A stretch of 64,000 nucleotides of DNA from Cervus elaphus (lineage: Eukaryota > Chordata > Mammalia > Artiodactyla > Cervidae), in contig NC_057828.1 of the NCBI RefSeq assembly GCF_910594005.1, positions 3,732,235 to 3,796,234 of the forward strand. The letters are read 5' to 3'. A program made the position numbers and the translations under genes. Of the stretch, positions 12,101 to 25,100 are shown piece after piece (within the stretch, counting starts at the first letter, position 1; every line of letters starts with the position of its first letter). The notes beneath the pieces were generated by a model, which worked only from the letters and a program-made list of their open reading frames with translations, was not told the origin of the DNA and did not search any database.

Positions 12101-14998
12101 GTCAGGACTCCTGCCTAGTTGCAAGGGACAACTCGGGATTCTCCTCGAGGCTTGGCAGGGCAATTGGGACGCCTCTCCAGCTGAGGCGGGAGACCAAGGG
12201 TCCCTTTCCACGTGCCACAGGAATCCTGGGACTCCTATCAAGTTTCATGAGGAGTCAGGCATCGTTTCCTTTGGAGGCACTGATCTCCGCGTACCTCTGG
12301 AATTATCAAAGGATGTGAGGCCTCCGGTCGCGATGAGGTGGGGAACTAGGTCTTTCTCTGTGGTCTCCACAGAGGATTCAGACATCCTATTGTCTTGGGA
12401 GATGCAAGACGAGCCTGCATTTATGTCAATGCAGGGATATCCGGCCTTATTTCGAGTCAGGGCATTGCGGTGTCCATTCCACTTGAGTCCGCAAACTCAG
12501 GGTCCCTCTCACATACCTAGAGCTGAGAGAAGCCTCCTCTTGAGGTGCTTGTGGTAAGGTGGTATTCCTCTGGAGTCGAAGCCAGGGACTAACCTCTCAT
12601 CTCGAGTTGATTTTTGGGCCACGGAGCTCTTTCTTGTTGCTACAGTGACCTCAGGATCCCTCTAGCCTTGAAACAGTGTTCTTGGAGTTTCTCTGGAGTG
12701 CCATCAAGGAAATCAAGGCTCCTTCCATGTTTGATGTGCAACACGGAATTGCTCTGCATGCAGTGCAGGGGAATCGGGCCTCATCTCGAGGCGAGGGGGA
12801 AGTCTCATGGTTTTTCTCGAGTTGCGGCGGGAACCTGGGGTATATTCTCGAGTTACGACGGGGATGGTCCTTTCACCCACGTGTTTGTTCAGCGACGTCA
12901 GGACTCCTGCCTAGTTGCGAGGGACAACTCGGGATTCTCCTCGAGGCTTGACAGGGCAATTGGGACGCCTCTCCAGCTGAGGCGGGAGACCAAGCGTCCC
13001 TTTCCAAGTGCCACAGGAATCCTGGAACTCCTATCAAGTTTCACAAGGAGTCAGGCATCGTCTCCTTTGGAGGCACTGATCTCCGCGTACCTCTGGAGTT
13101 TTCAAAGGATGTGAGGCCTCCGGTCGCGAACAGGTGGGGAACTAGGTCTTTTCTGTGGTCTCCACAGGGGATTCAGACACCCATTCATCTTGGGAGGTGC
13201 AAGACGAGCCTGCATTTATGTCACTGCAGGGATATCCGGCCTTATTTAGAGTCAGGGCATCGCGGTGTCCATTCCACTTGAGGCCGCAAACTCAAGGTCC
13301 CTCTCACATACCTAGAGCTGAGAGAAGCCTCCTCTTGAGGTGCTTGTGGTAAGGTGGTATTCCTCTGGAGTCGAAGTCAGGGACTAACCTCTCATCTCGA
13401 GTTGATTTTTGGTCCACGGAGCTCTTTCATGTTGCTCCAGTGACCTCAGGATCCCTCTAGCCTCGAAACAGTGTTCTTGGGGTTTCTCTGGAGTGCCATC
13501 AAGGAAATCAAGGCTCCTTTTATGTGTGATGTGCAACACGGAATTGCTCTGCACGCAGTGCAGGGGAAGCGGGCCTCATCTCGCGGCGAGGGGGAAGTCT
13601 CATGGTTTTTCTCGAGTTGCGGCGGGAACCTGGGGTATATTCTCGAATTACGATGGGGATGGCCCTTCCACCCACGTGTTTGTTCAGCGACGTCAGGACA
13701 CGAGCCTAGTTGCAAGGGACAACTCGGGATTCTCCTCGAGGCTTGGCAGGGCAATTGGGACGCCTCTCCAGCTAAGGCGGTAAACCAAGGGTCCCTTTCC
13801 ACGTGCCACAGGAATCCTGGGACTCCTATCAAGTTTCAGAGGAGTCAGGCATCGTCTCCTTTGGAGGCACTGATCTCCGCGTACCTCTGGAGTTTTCAAA
13901 GGATGTGAGGCCTCCGGTCGCGATGAGGTGGGGAACTAGGTCTTTCTCTGTGGTCTCCACAGGGGATTCAGACATCCTTTCGTCTTGTGAGATGCAAGAC
14001 GAGCCTGCATTCAAGTCACTGCAGGGATATCCGGCCTTATTTCGAGTCAGGGCGTAGTGGTGTCCATTCCACTTGAGGCTGCAAACTCAGGGTCCCTCTC
14101 ACATACCTAGAGCTGAGAGAAGCCTCCTCTTGAGGTGCTTGTGATAAGGTGGTATTCATCTAGAGTCGAAGCCAGGGACTAACCCCTCATCTCGAGTTGA
14201 TTTTTGGTCCACGGAGCTCTTTTGTTTTGCTACAGTGACGTCAGGATCCCTCTAGCCTTGAAACAGTGTTCTTGGGGTTTCTCTGGAGTGCCATCAAGGA
14301 AATCAAGGCTCCTTTCATGTGTGATATGCAACACGGAATTACTCTGCACGCAGTGCAGGGTATCGGGCCTCATTTTGCGACGAGGGGGAAGTCTCATGGT
14401 TTTTTTCGAGTTCCGGCGGGAACCTGGGGTATATTCTCGAGTTACGACGGGGATGGCCCTTCCACACACGTGTTTGCTCAGCGACGTCAGGACTTCTGCC
14501 TTGTTGGGAGGGACAACTCGCGATTCTCCTCGAGGCTTGGCAGGGCAACTGGGATGCCTCTTCAGCTGAGGCGGGAGACCAAGGGTCCGTTTCCACGTTC
14601 CACAGGAATCCTGGGATTCCTATCAAGTTTCACGAGGAGTCAGGCATCGCCTTCTTTGGAGGCACTGATCTCCGCGTATCTTTGGAGTTTTCAAAGAATG
14701 TGAGGCCTCCGGTCGCGATGAGATGGGGAACTAGGTCTTTTTCTGTGATCTCCACAGGGGATTCAGACATCCTTTCATCTTGGGAGATGCAAGACGAGCC
14801 TGCATTCAAGTCACTGCAGGGATATCCGGCCTTATTTCGCGTCAGGGCATCGCAGTGTCCATTCCACTTGAGGGCGCAAAATCAGGGTCCCTCTCACATA
14901 CCTAGAGCTGAGAGATGCCTCCTCTTGAGGTGCCTGTGGTAAGGTGTTATTGCTCTGGAATCGAAGCCAGGGACTAACCTCTCATCTCGAGTTGATTT
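9103..14998 (+). repeat. Nine-monomer duplication, copy 1
   Basis: From the 3' part of the monomer at 8636 through the monomer at 14204, the sequence matches 16260-22154 at an offset of 7156-7157 bp, which is nine monomers. Monomers start at 9431, 10227, 11022, 11818, 12614, 13409 and 14204. Shared private markers include GTGCTTCTGATAAGG near 9365, ATTCGGACGCC near 10572, TACCTCATAATTCC near 11049, CGCGAACAGG near 13125, the deletion TTTCAGAGGAG near 13836 and GTATTCATCTAGAG near 14151. Aligned monomers look about 99 percent identical by eye. Confidence 0.85.
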
Positions 14999-16259
14999 TT
15001 GGTCCACGGAGCTCTTTCGTGTTGCTACAGTGACCTCAGGATCCCTCTAGCCTTGAAACAGTGTTCTTGGGGTTTGTCTGGAGTGCCATCAAGGAAATCA
15101 AGGCTCCTTTCATGTGTGATGTGCAACACGGAATTGCTCTACACGCAGTGCAGGGGAATCGGGCCTCATCTCGCGGCGAGGGGGAAGTCTCATGGTTTTT
15201 CTCGAGTTGCGGCGGGAACCTGGGGTATATTCTCGAGTTACGACGGGGATGGCCCTTCCTCCCACGTGTTTGTTCAGCCACGTCAGGACTCCTGCCTAGT
15301 TGTGAGGTACATCTCGGGATTCTCCTCTAGGCTTGGCAGGGCAATTGGGACGCCTCTCCAGCTGAGGCGGGAGACCAAGGGTCCCTTTCCACGTGCCACA
15401 GGAATCTGGGACTCCTATCAAGTTTCACGGGAAGTCAGGCATCGTCTCCTTTAGAGGCACTGATCTCCGCGTACCTCTGAAGTTTTCAAAGGATGTGAGG
15501 CCTCCGGTCGCGATGAGGTGGGGAACTAGGTCTTTCTCTGTGGTCTCCAGGGGATTCAGACATCCTTTCGTCTTGGGAGATGCAAGACGAGCCTGCATTC
15601 AAGTCACTGCAGGGATATCCGGCCTTATTTCGAGTCTGGGCATCGCGGTGTCCATTCCACTTGAGGCCGCAAACTCAGGGTCCCTCTCACATACCTAGAG
15701 CTGAGAGAAGCCTCCTCTTGAGGTGCTTGTGGTAAGGTGGTATTCCTCTGGAGTCGAATCCAGGGACTAACCTCTCATCTCGAGTTGATTTTTGGTCCAC
15801 GGAGCTCTTTCGTGTTGCTACAGTGACCTCAGGATCCCTCGAGCCTTGAAACAGTGTTCTTGGGGTTTCTCTGGAGTGCCATCAAGGAAATCAAGGCTCC
15901 TTTCATGTGTGATGTGCAACACGGAATTGCTCTGCATGCAGTGCAGGGGAATCGGGCCTCATCTCACGGCGAGGGGGAAGTCTCATGGTTTTTCTCGAGT
16001 TGCCTCAGGAACCTGGGGTATATTCTCGAGTTACGACGGGGATGGCCCTTCCACACACGTGTTTGTTCAGCGACGTCAGGACTCCTGCCTAGTTGCGAGG
16101 GACAACTCGGGATTCTCCTCGAGGCTTGGCAGGGCAATTGGGACGCCTCTCCAGCTGAGGCGGGAGACCAAGCGTCCCTTTCCACGTGCCACAGGAATCC
16201 TGGGACACCTATCAAGTTTCACGAGGAGTCAGGCATCGTCTCCTTTGGAAGCACTGATC
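14999..16259 (+). repeat. Extra monomer between the nine-monomer copies
   Basis: The 5' part of the monomer at 14999 matches the monomer at 8636 at an offset of 6363 bp (eight monomers), sharing CTACACGCAG, CCTTCCTCCCACG, GAGGTACATCTCG, CCTCTAGG and CACGGGAAGTC. Its 3' part does not match; it has a 3-bp deletion, GGTCTCCAGGGG, at about 15543. The match to the monomer at 8636 resumes only in the 3' part of the monomer at 15792 (CTTCGGAGATG near 16370), now at an offset of 7157 bp. One monomer-length of sequence is therefore present here and absent at 8636, as expected from an out-of-register exchange. Confidence 0.8.
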
Positions 16260-19200
16260 TCCGCGTACCTCTGAAGTTTTCAAAGGATGTGAGGCCTCCG
16301 GTCGCGATGAGGTGGGGAACTAGGTCTTTCTCTGTGGTCTCCACAGGGGATTCAGACATCCTTTCGTCTTCGGAGATGCAAGACGAGCCTGCATTCAAGT
16401 CACTGCAGGGATATCCAGCCTTATTTCGCGTCAGGGAATCGCGGTGTTCATTCCACTTGAGGCTGCAAAATCAGGGTCACTCTCACATACCTAGAGCTGA
16501 GAGAAGCCTCCTCTTGAGGTGCTTCTGATAAGGTGGTATTCCTCTGGAGTCGAAGTCAGGGACTCCCCTCTCATCTCGAGTTGATTTTTGGTCCACGGAG
16601 CGCTTTCTTGTTTCTACAGTGACCTCAGGATCCCTCTAGCCTTGAAACAGTGTTCTTGGGGTTTCTCTGGAGTGCCATCAAGGAAATCAAGGCTCCTTTC
16701 ATGTGTGATGTGCAACACTGAATTGCTCTGCACGCAGTGCAGGGGAATCGGGCCTCATCTCGCGTCGAGGGGGAAGTCTCATGGTTTTTCTCGAGTTGCG
16801 GCGGGAACCTGGGGTATATTCTCGAGTTACGAGAGGGATGGCCCTTCCACACACGTGTTTGTTCAGCGACGTCAGGACTCCTGCCTAGTTGCGAGGGACA
16901 ACTCGGGATTCTCCTCGAGGCCTGGCAGGGCAATTGGGACGCCTCTCCAGCTGAGGCGGGAGTCCAAGGGTCCCTTTCCACGTGCCACAGGAATCCTGGG
17001 ACTCCTATCAAGTTTCACGAGGAGTCAGGCATCGTCTCCTTTGGAGGCACTGATCTCCGCGTACCTCTGGAGTTTTCAAAGGATGTGAGGCCTCCGGTCG
17101 CGATGAGGTGGGGAACTAGGTCTTTCTCTGTGGTCTCCACAGGGGATTCAGACATCCTTTCGTCTTGGGAGATGCAAGACGAGCCTGCATTCAAGTCACT
17201 GCAGGGATATTCGGCCTTATTTCGCGTCAGGGCATCGCAGTGTCCATTCCACTTGAGGCCGCAAAATCAGGGTCCCTCTCACATACCTAGAGCTGAGAGA
17301 AGCGTCCTCTTGAGGTGCTTGTGGTAAGGTGGTATTCTTCTGGAGTCGAAGCCAGGGACTAACCTCTCATCTCGTGTTGATTTTTGGTCCACGGAGCTGT
17401 TTCGTGTTGCTACAGTGACCTCAGGATCCCTCTAGCCTTGAAACAGTGTTCTTGGGGTTTCTCTGGAGTGCCATCAAGGAAATCAAGGCTCCTTTCATGT
17501 GTGATGTGCAACACGGAATTGCTCTGCACGCAGTGCAGGGGAATCGGGCCTCATCTCGCGGCTAGGGGGAAGTCTTATGCTTTTTCTCGAGCTGCAGCGG
17601 GAACCTGGTGTATATTCTCGAGTTACGACGGGGATGGCCCTTCCACACACGTGTTTGTTCAGGGACATCAGGACTCCTGCCTAGTTGCGAGGGACAACTC
17701 GGGATTCTCCTCGAGGCTTGGCAGGGCAATTCGGACGCCTCTCCAGCTGAGGCGGGAGACCAAGCGTCCCTTTCCACGTGCCACAGGAATCCTGGAACTC
17801 CTATCAAGTTTCACGAGGAGTCAGGCATCGTCTCCTTTGGAGGCACTGATCTCCGTGTAACTCTAAAGTTTTCAAAGGATGTGAGGCCTCCGGTCGCAAT
17901 GAGGTGGGAACTAGGTCTTTCTCTGTGGTCTCCACAGGGGATTCAGACAACCTTTCATCTTGGGAGATGCAAGACGAGCCTGCATTCAAGTCACTGCAAG
18001 GATATCCGGCCTTATTTCGAGTCAGGGCATCGCGATGTCCATTCCACTTGAGGCCGCAAACTTAGTGTCCCTCTCACATACCTAGAGCTGAGAGAAGCCT
18101 CCTCTTGAGGTGCTTGTGGTAAGGTGGTATTCCTCTGGATTCGAAGCCAGGAACTAACCTCTCATCTCGAGTTGATTTTTTGTCCATGGAACTCTTTCGT
18201 GTTGCTACAGTTACCTCATAATTCCTCTAGCCTTGAAACAGTGTTCTTGGGGTTTCTCTGGAGTGCCATCAAGGAAATCAAGGCTCCTTTCATGTTTGAT
18301 GTGCAACACGAAATTGCTCTGCATGCAGTGCAGGAGAATCGAGCCTCATCTCGCGGCGAGGGGGAAGTCTTATGGTATTTCTCGAGTTGCGGCGGGACCC
18401 TGGGGTATATTCTCGAGTTATGACGGGGATGGCCCTTCCAGTCACGTGTTTGTTCAGCGACGTCAGGACTCCTGCCTAGTTGCGAGGGACAACTCGGGAT
18501 TCTCCTCGAGGCTTGGCAGGGCAATTGGGACGCCTCTCCAGCTAAGGCGGGAGACAAAAGGTCCCTTTCCACGTGCCACAGGAATCCTGGGATTCCTATC
18601 AAGTTTCACGAGGAGTCAGGCATCGTCTCCTTTGGAGGCACTGATCTCCGCGTACCTCTGGAGTTTTCAAAGGATGTGAGGCCTCCGGTCGCGATGAGGT
18701 GGGGAACTAGATCTTTCTCTGAGGTCTCCACAGGGGATTCAGACATCCTTTCGTCTTTGGAAATGCAAGACGAGCCTGCATTCAAGTCACTGCAGGGATA
18801 TCCGGCCTTATTTCGTGTCAGGGCATCGCGGTGTCCATTCCACTTGAGGCGGCAAAATCCGGGTCCCTCTCACATACCTAGAGCTGAGAGAAGCCTCCTC
18901 TTGAGGTGCTTGTGATAAGGTGGTATTCATCTAGAGTCGAAGCCAGGGACTAACCCCTCATCTCGAGTTGATTTTTGGTCCACGGAGCTCTTTTGTTTTG
19001 CTACAGTGACGTCAGGATCCCTCTAGCCTTGAAACAGTGTTCTTGGGGTTTCTCTGGAGTGCCATCAAGGAAATCAAGGCTCCTTTCATGTGTGATATGC
19101 AACACGGAATTACTCTGCACGCAGTGCAGGGTATCGGGCCTCATTTTGCGGCGAGGGGGAAGTCTCATGGTTTTTTTCGAGTTCCGGCGGGAACCTGGGG

Positions 19201-22154
19201 TATATTCTCGAGTTACGACGGGGATGGCCCTTCCACCCACGTGTTTGTTCAGCCACGTCAGGACTTCTGCCTAGTTGCGAGGGACAACTCGGGATTCTCC
19301 TCGAGGCTTGGCAGGCCAATTGGGACTCCTCTCCAGCTGAGGCGGGAGACCAAGGGTCCCTTTCCACGTGCCACAGGAATCCTGGGACACCTATCAAGTT
19401 TTACGAGGAGTCAGGCATCGTCTGCTTTGGAGGCACTGATCTCCGCGTACCTCTGGTGTTTGCAAAGTATGTGAGGCCTCCGGTCGCGATGAGGTGGGGA
19501 ACTAGGTCTTTCTCTGTGGTCTCCACAGGGGATTCAGACATCCTTTCGTTTTGGGAGATGGAAGACGAGCCTGCATTCAAGTCACTGCAGGGATATCCGG
19601 CCTTATTTCGAGTCAGGGCATCGCGGTGTCCATTCCACTTGAGGCCGCAAACTCAGGGTCCCTCTCACATACTTAGAGCTGAGAGAAGCCTCCTCTTGAG
19701 GTGCTTGTGGTAAGGTGGTATTCCTCTGGAGTCGAAGCCAGGGACTAACCTCTCATCTCGAGTTGATTTTTGGTCCACGGAGCTCTTTCGTGTAGCTAGA
19801 GTGACCTCAGGATCCCTCTAGCCTTGAAACAGTGTTCTTGGGGTTTCTCTGGAGTGCCATCGAGGAAATCAAGGCTCCTTTCATGTGTGATGGGCAACAC
19901 GGAATTGCTCTACACGCAGTGCAGGGGAATCGGGCCTCATCTCGCGGCGAGGGGGAAGTCTCATGGTTTTTCTCGAGATGCGGCGGGAACCTGGGGTATA
20001 TTCTCGAGTTACGACGGGGATGGCCCTTCCACCCACGTGTTTGTTCAGCGACGTCAGGACTCCTGCCTAGTTGCGAGGGACAACTCGGGGTTATCCTCGA
20101 GGCTTGGCAGGGCAATTGGGACGCCTCTCCAGCTGAGGCGGGAGACCAAGGGTCCCTTTCCAAGTGCCACAGGAATCCTGGAACTCCTATCAAGTTTCAC
20201 AAGGAGTCAGGCATCGTCTCCTTTGGAGGCACTGATCTCCGCGTACCTCTGGAGTTTTCAAAGGATGTGAGGCCTCCGGTCGCGAACAGGTGGGGAACTA
20301 GGTCTTTTCTGTGGTCTCCACAGGGGATTCAGACACCCATTCATCTTGGGAGATGCAAGACGAGCCTGCATTTATGTCACTGCAGGGATATCCGGCCTTA
20401 TTTAGAGTCAGGGCATCGCGGTGTCCATTCCACTTGAGGCCGCAAACTCAGGGTCCCTCTCACATACCTAGAGCTGAGAGAAGCCTCCTCTTGAGGTGCT
20501 TGTGGTAAGGTGGTATTCCTCTGGAGTCGAAGTCAGGGACTAACCTCTCATCTCGAGTTGATTTTTGGTCCACGGAGCTCTTTCATGTTGCTCCAGTGAC
20601 CTCAGGATCCCTCTAGCCTCGAAACAGTGTTCTTGGGGTTTCTCTGGAGTGCCATCAAGGAAATCAAGGCTCCTTTCATGTGTGATGTGCAACACGGAAT
20701 TGCTCTGCACGCAGTGCAGGGGAAGCGGGCCTCATCTCGCGGCGAGGGGGAAGTCTCATGGTTTTTCTCGAGTTGCGGCGGGAACCTGGGGTATATTCTC
20801 GAATTACGACAGGGATGGCCCGTCCACCCACGTGTTTGTTCAGCGACGTCAGGACTCCTGCCTAGTTGCGAGGGACAACTCGGGATTCTCCTCGAGGCTT
20901 GGCAGGGCAATTGGGACGCCTCTCCAGCTAAGCCGGGAGACCAAGGGTCCCTTTCCACGTGCCACAGGAATCCTGGGACTCCTATCAAGTTTCAGAGGAG
21001 TCAGGCATCTTCTCCTTTGGTGGCACTGATCTCCGCGTACCTCTGGAGTTTTCAAAGGATGTGAGGCCTCCGGTCGCGATGAGGTGGGGAACTAGGTCTT
21101 TCTCTGTGGTCTCCACAGGGGATTCAGACATTCTTTCGTCTTGTGAGATGCAAGACGAGCCTGCATTCAAGTCACTGCAGGGATATCCGGCCTTATTTCG
21201 AGTCAGGGCGTAGTGGTGTCCATTCCACTTGAGGCTGCAAACTCAGGGTCCCTCTCACATACCTAGAGCTGAGAGAAGCCTCCTCTTGAGGTGCTTGTGA
21301 TAAGGTGGTATTCATCTAGAGTCGAAGCCAGGGACTAACCCCTCATCTCGAGTTGATTTTTGGTCCACGGAGCTCTTTTGTTTTCCTACAGTGACGTCAG
21401 GATCCCTCTAGCCTTGAAACAGTGTTCTTGGGGTTTCTCTGGAGTGCCATCAAGGAAATCAAGGCTCCTTTCATGTGTGATGTGCAACACGGAATTACTC
21501 TGCACGCAGTGCAGGGTATCGGGCCTCATTTTGCGGCGAGGGGGAAGTCTCATGGTTTTTTTCAAGTTCCGGCGGGAACCTGGGGTATATTCTCGAGTTA
21601 CGACGGGGATGGCCCTTCCACACACGTGTTTGTTCAGCGACGTCAGGACTTCTGCCTAGTTGGGAGGGACAACTCGCGATTCTCCTCGAGGCTTGGCAGG
21701 GCAACTGGGATGCCTCTTCAGCTGAGGCGGGAGACCAAGGGTCCCTTTCCACGTTCCACAGGAATCCTGGGATTCCTATCAAGTTTCACGAGGAGTCAGG
21801 CATCGCCTTCTTTGGAGGCACTGATCTCCGCGTATCTTTGGAGTTTTCAAAGAATGTGAGGCCTCCGGTCGCGATGAGGTGGGGAACTAGGTCTTTTTCT
21901 GTGATCTCCACAGGGGATTCAGACATCCTTTCATCTTGGGAGATGCAAGACGAGCCTGCATTCAAGTCACTGTAGGGATATCCGGCCTTATTTCGCGTCA
22001 GGGCATCGCAGTGTCCATTCCAATTGAGGCCGCAAAATCAGGGTCCCTCTCACATACCTAGAGCTGAGAGATGCCTCCTCTTGAGGTGCTTGTGGTAAGG
22101 TGTTATTGCTCTGGAATCGAAGCCAGGGACTAACCTCTCATCTCGAGTTGATTT
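16260..22154 (+). repeat. Nine-monomer duplication, copy 2 (patched)
   Basis: Counterpart of 9103-14998. Monomers start at 16588, 17384, 18179, 18975, 19770, 20565 and 21360. The monomers at 16588, 17384, 18179, 20565 and 21360 each match the copy-1 monomer 7156-7157 bp upstream, with only a few changes apiece. Between about 18880 and 20155 the match fails, and the sequence instead resembles other monomers of this region. Homology to copy 1 stops near 22150: the next monomer has GCTCCAGTG, AAAGAAATCAAG and CTCAGCTCG, which the monomer at 14999 lacks. Confidence 0.85.
18880..20155 (+). repeat. Mosaic patch inside nine-monomer copy 2
   Basis: The end of the monomer at 18179 switches to GTGATAAGG and ATTCATCTAGAG, matching the monomer at 13409. 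The start of the monomer at 18975 has TTTTGTTTTGC, AGTGACGTCAGG and GTTCCGGCGGG, as do 14204 and 21360. After 19185-19237 it changes to CAGCCACGTC, CAGGCCAATT and GTTTTACGAGG, as in the monomer at 22155. The monomer at 19770 has private GTAGCTAGAG and CCATCGAGG at its 5' end, then returns to register with copy 1 near 20155 (CCAAGTGCC). At least three source monomers contribute. Confidence 0.75.
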
Positions 22155-25100
22155 TTGGTCCACGGAGCTCTTTCGTGTTGCTCCAGTGACCTCAGGATCC
22201 CTCTAGCCTTGAAACAGTGTTCTTAGGGTTTCTCTGGAGTGCCATCAAAGAAATCAAGTCTCCTTTCATGTTTGATGTGCAACACGGAATTGCTCTGCAC
22301 GCAGTGCAGGGGAATCGGGCCTCAGCTCGCGGCGAGGGGGAAGTCTCATGGTTTTTCTCGAGTTGCGGCGGGAACCTGGGGTATATTCTCGAGTTACGAC
22401 GGGGATGGCCCTTCCACCCACGTGTTTGTTCAGCCACGTCAGGACTTCTGCCTAGTTGCGAGGGACAACTCGGGATTCTCCTCGAGGCTTGGCAGGCCAA
22501 TTGGGACTCCTCTGCAGCTGAGGCGGGAGACCAAGGGTCCCTTTCCACGTGCCACAGGAATCCTGGGACACCTATCAAGTTTTACGAGGAGTCAGGCATC
22601 GTCTCCTTTGGAGGCACTGATCTCCGCGTACCTCTGGAGTTTTCAAAGTGTGTGAGGCCTCCGGTCGCGATGAGGTGGGGAACTAGGTCTTTCTCTGTGG
22701 TCTCCACAGGGGATTCAGACATCCTTTCGTCTTGGGAGATGCAAGACGAGCCTGCATTCAAGTCACTGCAGGGATATCCGGCCTTATTTCGAGTCAGGGC
22801 ATCGCGGTGTCTATTCCACTTGAGGCCGCAACTCAGGGTCCCTCTCACATACCTAGAGCTGAGAGAAGCCTCCTCTTGAGGTGCTTGTGGTAAGGTGGTA
22901 TTCCTCTGGAGTCGAAGCCAGGGACTAACCTCTCATCTCGAGTTGATTTTTGGACAACGGAGCTCTTTCATGTTGCTACAGTGACCTCAGGATCCCTCTA
23001 GCCTTGAAACAGTGTTCTTGGGGTTTCTCTGGAGTGCCATCAAGGAAATCAAGGCTCCTTTCATGTGTGATGTGCAACACGGAATTGCTCTGCACGCAGT
23101 GCAGGGGAATCAGGCCACATCTCGCGGCGAGGGGGAAGTCTCATGGTTTTTCTCGAGTTGCGGCGGGAACCTGGGGTATATTCTCGAGTTACGACGGGGA
23201 TGGCCCTTCCACCCACGTGTTTGTTCAGCGATGGCATGACTCCTGCCTAGTTGCGAGGGACAACTCGGGATTCTCCTCGAGGCTTGGCAGGGCAATTGGG
23301 ACGCCTCTCCAGCTGAAGCGGGAGACCAAGTGTCCCTTTCCACGTGCCACAGGAATCCTGGGACTCCTATCAAGTTTCACGAGGAGTCAGGCATCGTCTC
23401 CTTTGGAGGCACTGATCTCCGCGTACCTCTGGAGTTTTCAAAGGGTGTGAGGCCACCGTTCGCGATGAGGTGGGGAACTAGGTCTTTCTCTGTGGTCTCC
23501 ACAGGGGATTCAGACATCCTTTCGTCTTGGGAGATGCAAGACCAGCCTGCATTGAAGTCACTGCAGGGATAACCGGCCTTATTTCGAGTCAGGGCATCGC
23601 GGTGTCCATTCCACTTGAGGCCGCAAAGTCAGGGTCCCTCTCACATACCTAGAGCTGAGAGAAGCCTCCTCTTGAGGTGCTTTTGGTAAGGTGGTATTCC
23701 TCTGGAGTCGAAGCCAGGGACTAACCTCTCATCTCGAGTTGATTCTTGGTCCACGGAGCTCTTTTGTGTTGCTACAGTGACCTCAGGATCCCTCTAGCCT
23801 TTACACAGTGTTCTTGGGGTTTCTCTGGAGTGCCATCCAGGAAATCAAGGCTCCTTTCATGTGTGATGTGCAACACGGAAGTGCTCTGCACGCAGTGCAG
23901 GGGAATCGGGCCTCATCTCGCGGCGAGGGGGAAGTCTCATGGTTTTTCTCGAGTTGCGGCGGGAACCTGGGGTATATTCTCGAGTTACGACGGGGATGGC
24001 CCTTCCACCCACGTGTTTGTTCAGCAACGTCAGGACTCCTGCCTAGTTGGGAGGGACAACTCGGGATTCTCCTCGAGGCTTGGCAGGGCAATTGGGACGC
24101 CTCTCCAGCTGAGGCGGGAGACCAAGGGTCCCTTTCCACGTGCCACATTAATCCTGGGACTCCTATCAAGTTTCACGAGAAGTCAGGCATCGTCTCCTTT
24201 GGAGGCACTGATCTCCGCCTACCTCTGGAGTTTTCAAAGGATGTGAGGCCTCCGGTCGCGATGAGGTGAGGAACTAGGTCTTTCTCTGTGGTCTCCACAG
24301 GGGATTCAGACATCCTTTCGTCTTGGGAGATGCAAGACGAGCCTGCATTCAAGTCACTGCAGGGATATCCGGCCTTATTTCGAGTCAGGGCATCGCAGTG
24401 TCCATTCCACTTGCGACCGCAAACTCAGGGTCCCTCTCACATACCTAGAGCTGAGAGAAGCCTCCTCTTGAGGTGCTTGTGGTAAGGTGGTATTTCTCTG
24501 GAGTCGAAGCCAGGGACTAACCTCTCATCTCGAGTTGATTTTTGGTCCACGGAGCTCTTTCGTGTTGGTACAGTGACCTCAGGTTCACTCTAGCCTTGAA
24601 ACAGTGTTCTTGGGGTTTCTCTGGAGTGCCAACAAGGAAATCAAGGCTCCTTTCATGTGTGATGTACAACACGGAATTGCTCTGCACACAGTGCAGGATA
24701 TCGGGCCTCATTTTGCGGCGAGGGGGAAGTCTTATGGTTTTTCTAGGGTTGCGGTGGGAACCTGTGGTATATTCTAAAGTTATTAGAGGGATGGTCCTTC
24801 CACCCACGTGTTTGTTCAGCCACGTCAGGACTCCTGCCTAGTTGCGAGGGACAACTCGGGATTCTCCTCGAGGCTTGGCAGGGCAATTGGGAGGCCTCTC
24901 CATCTGAGGCGGTAGACCAAGGGTCCCTTTCCACGTGCCACAGGAATCCTGGGACTCCTATCAAGTTTCAGGAGGAGTCAGGCATCGTCTCCTTTGAAGG
25001 CACTGATCTCCGCGTACCTCTGAAGTTTTCAAAGGATGTGAGGCCTCCGGTCGCGATGAGATGGGGAACTAGGTCTTTCTCTGTGGTCTCCACAGGGGAT

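Noticed and set aside
14236..14243. Perfect CRE octamer TGACGTCA (also at 19007, 21392, 27207 and 31184)
   Set aside because: It arises by one substitution from the standard AGTGACCTCAGG or GCGACGTCAGG of the monomer and spreads by duplication. An eight-base match in repeats of this kind is not evidence of a regulatory site.
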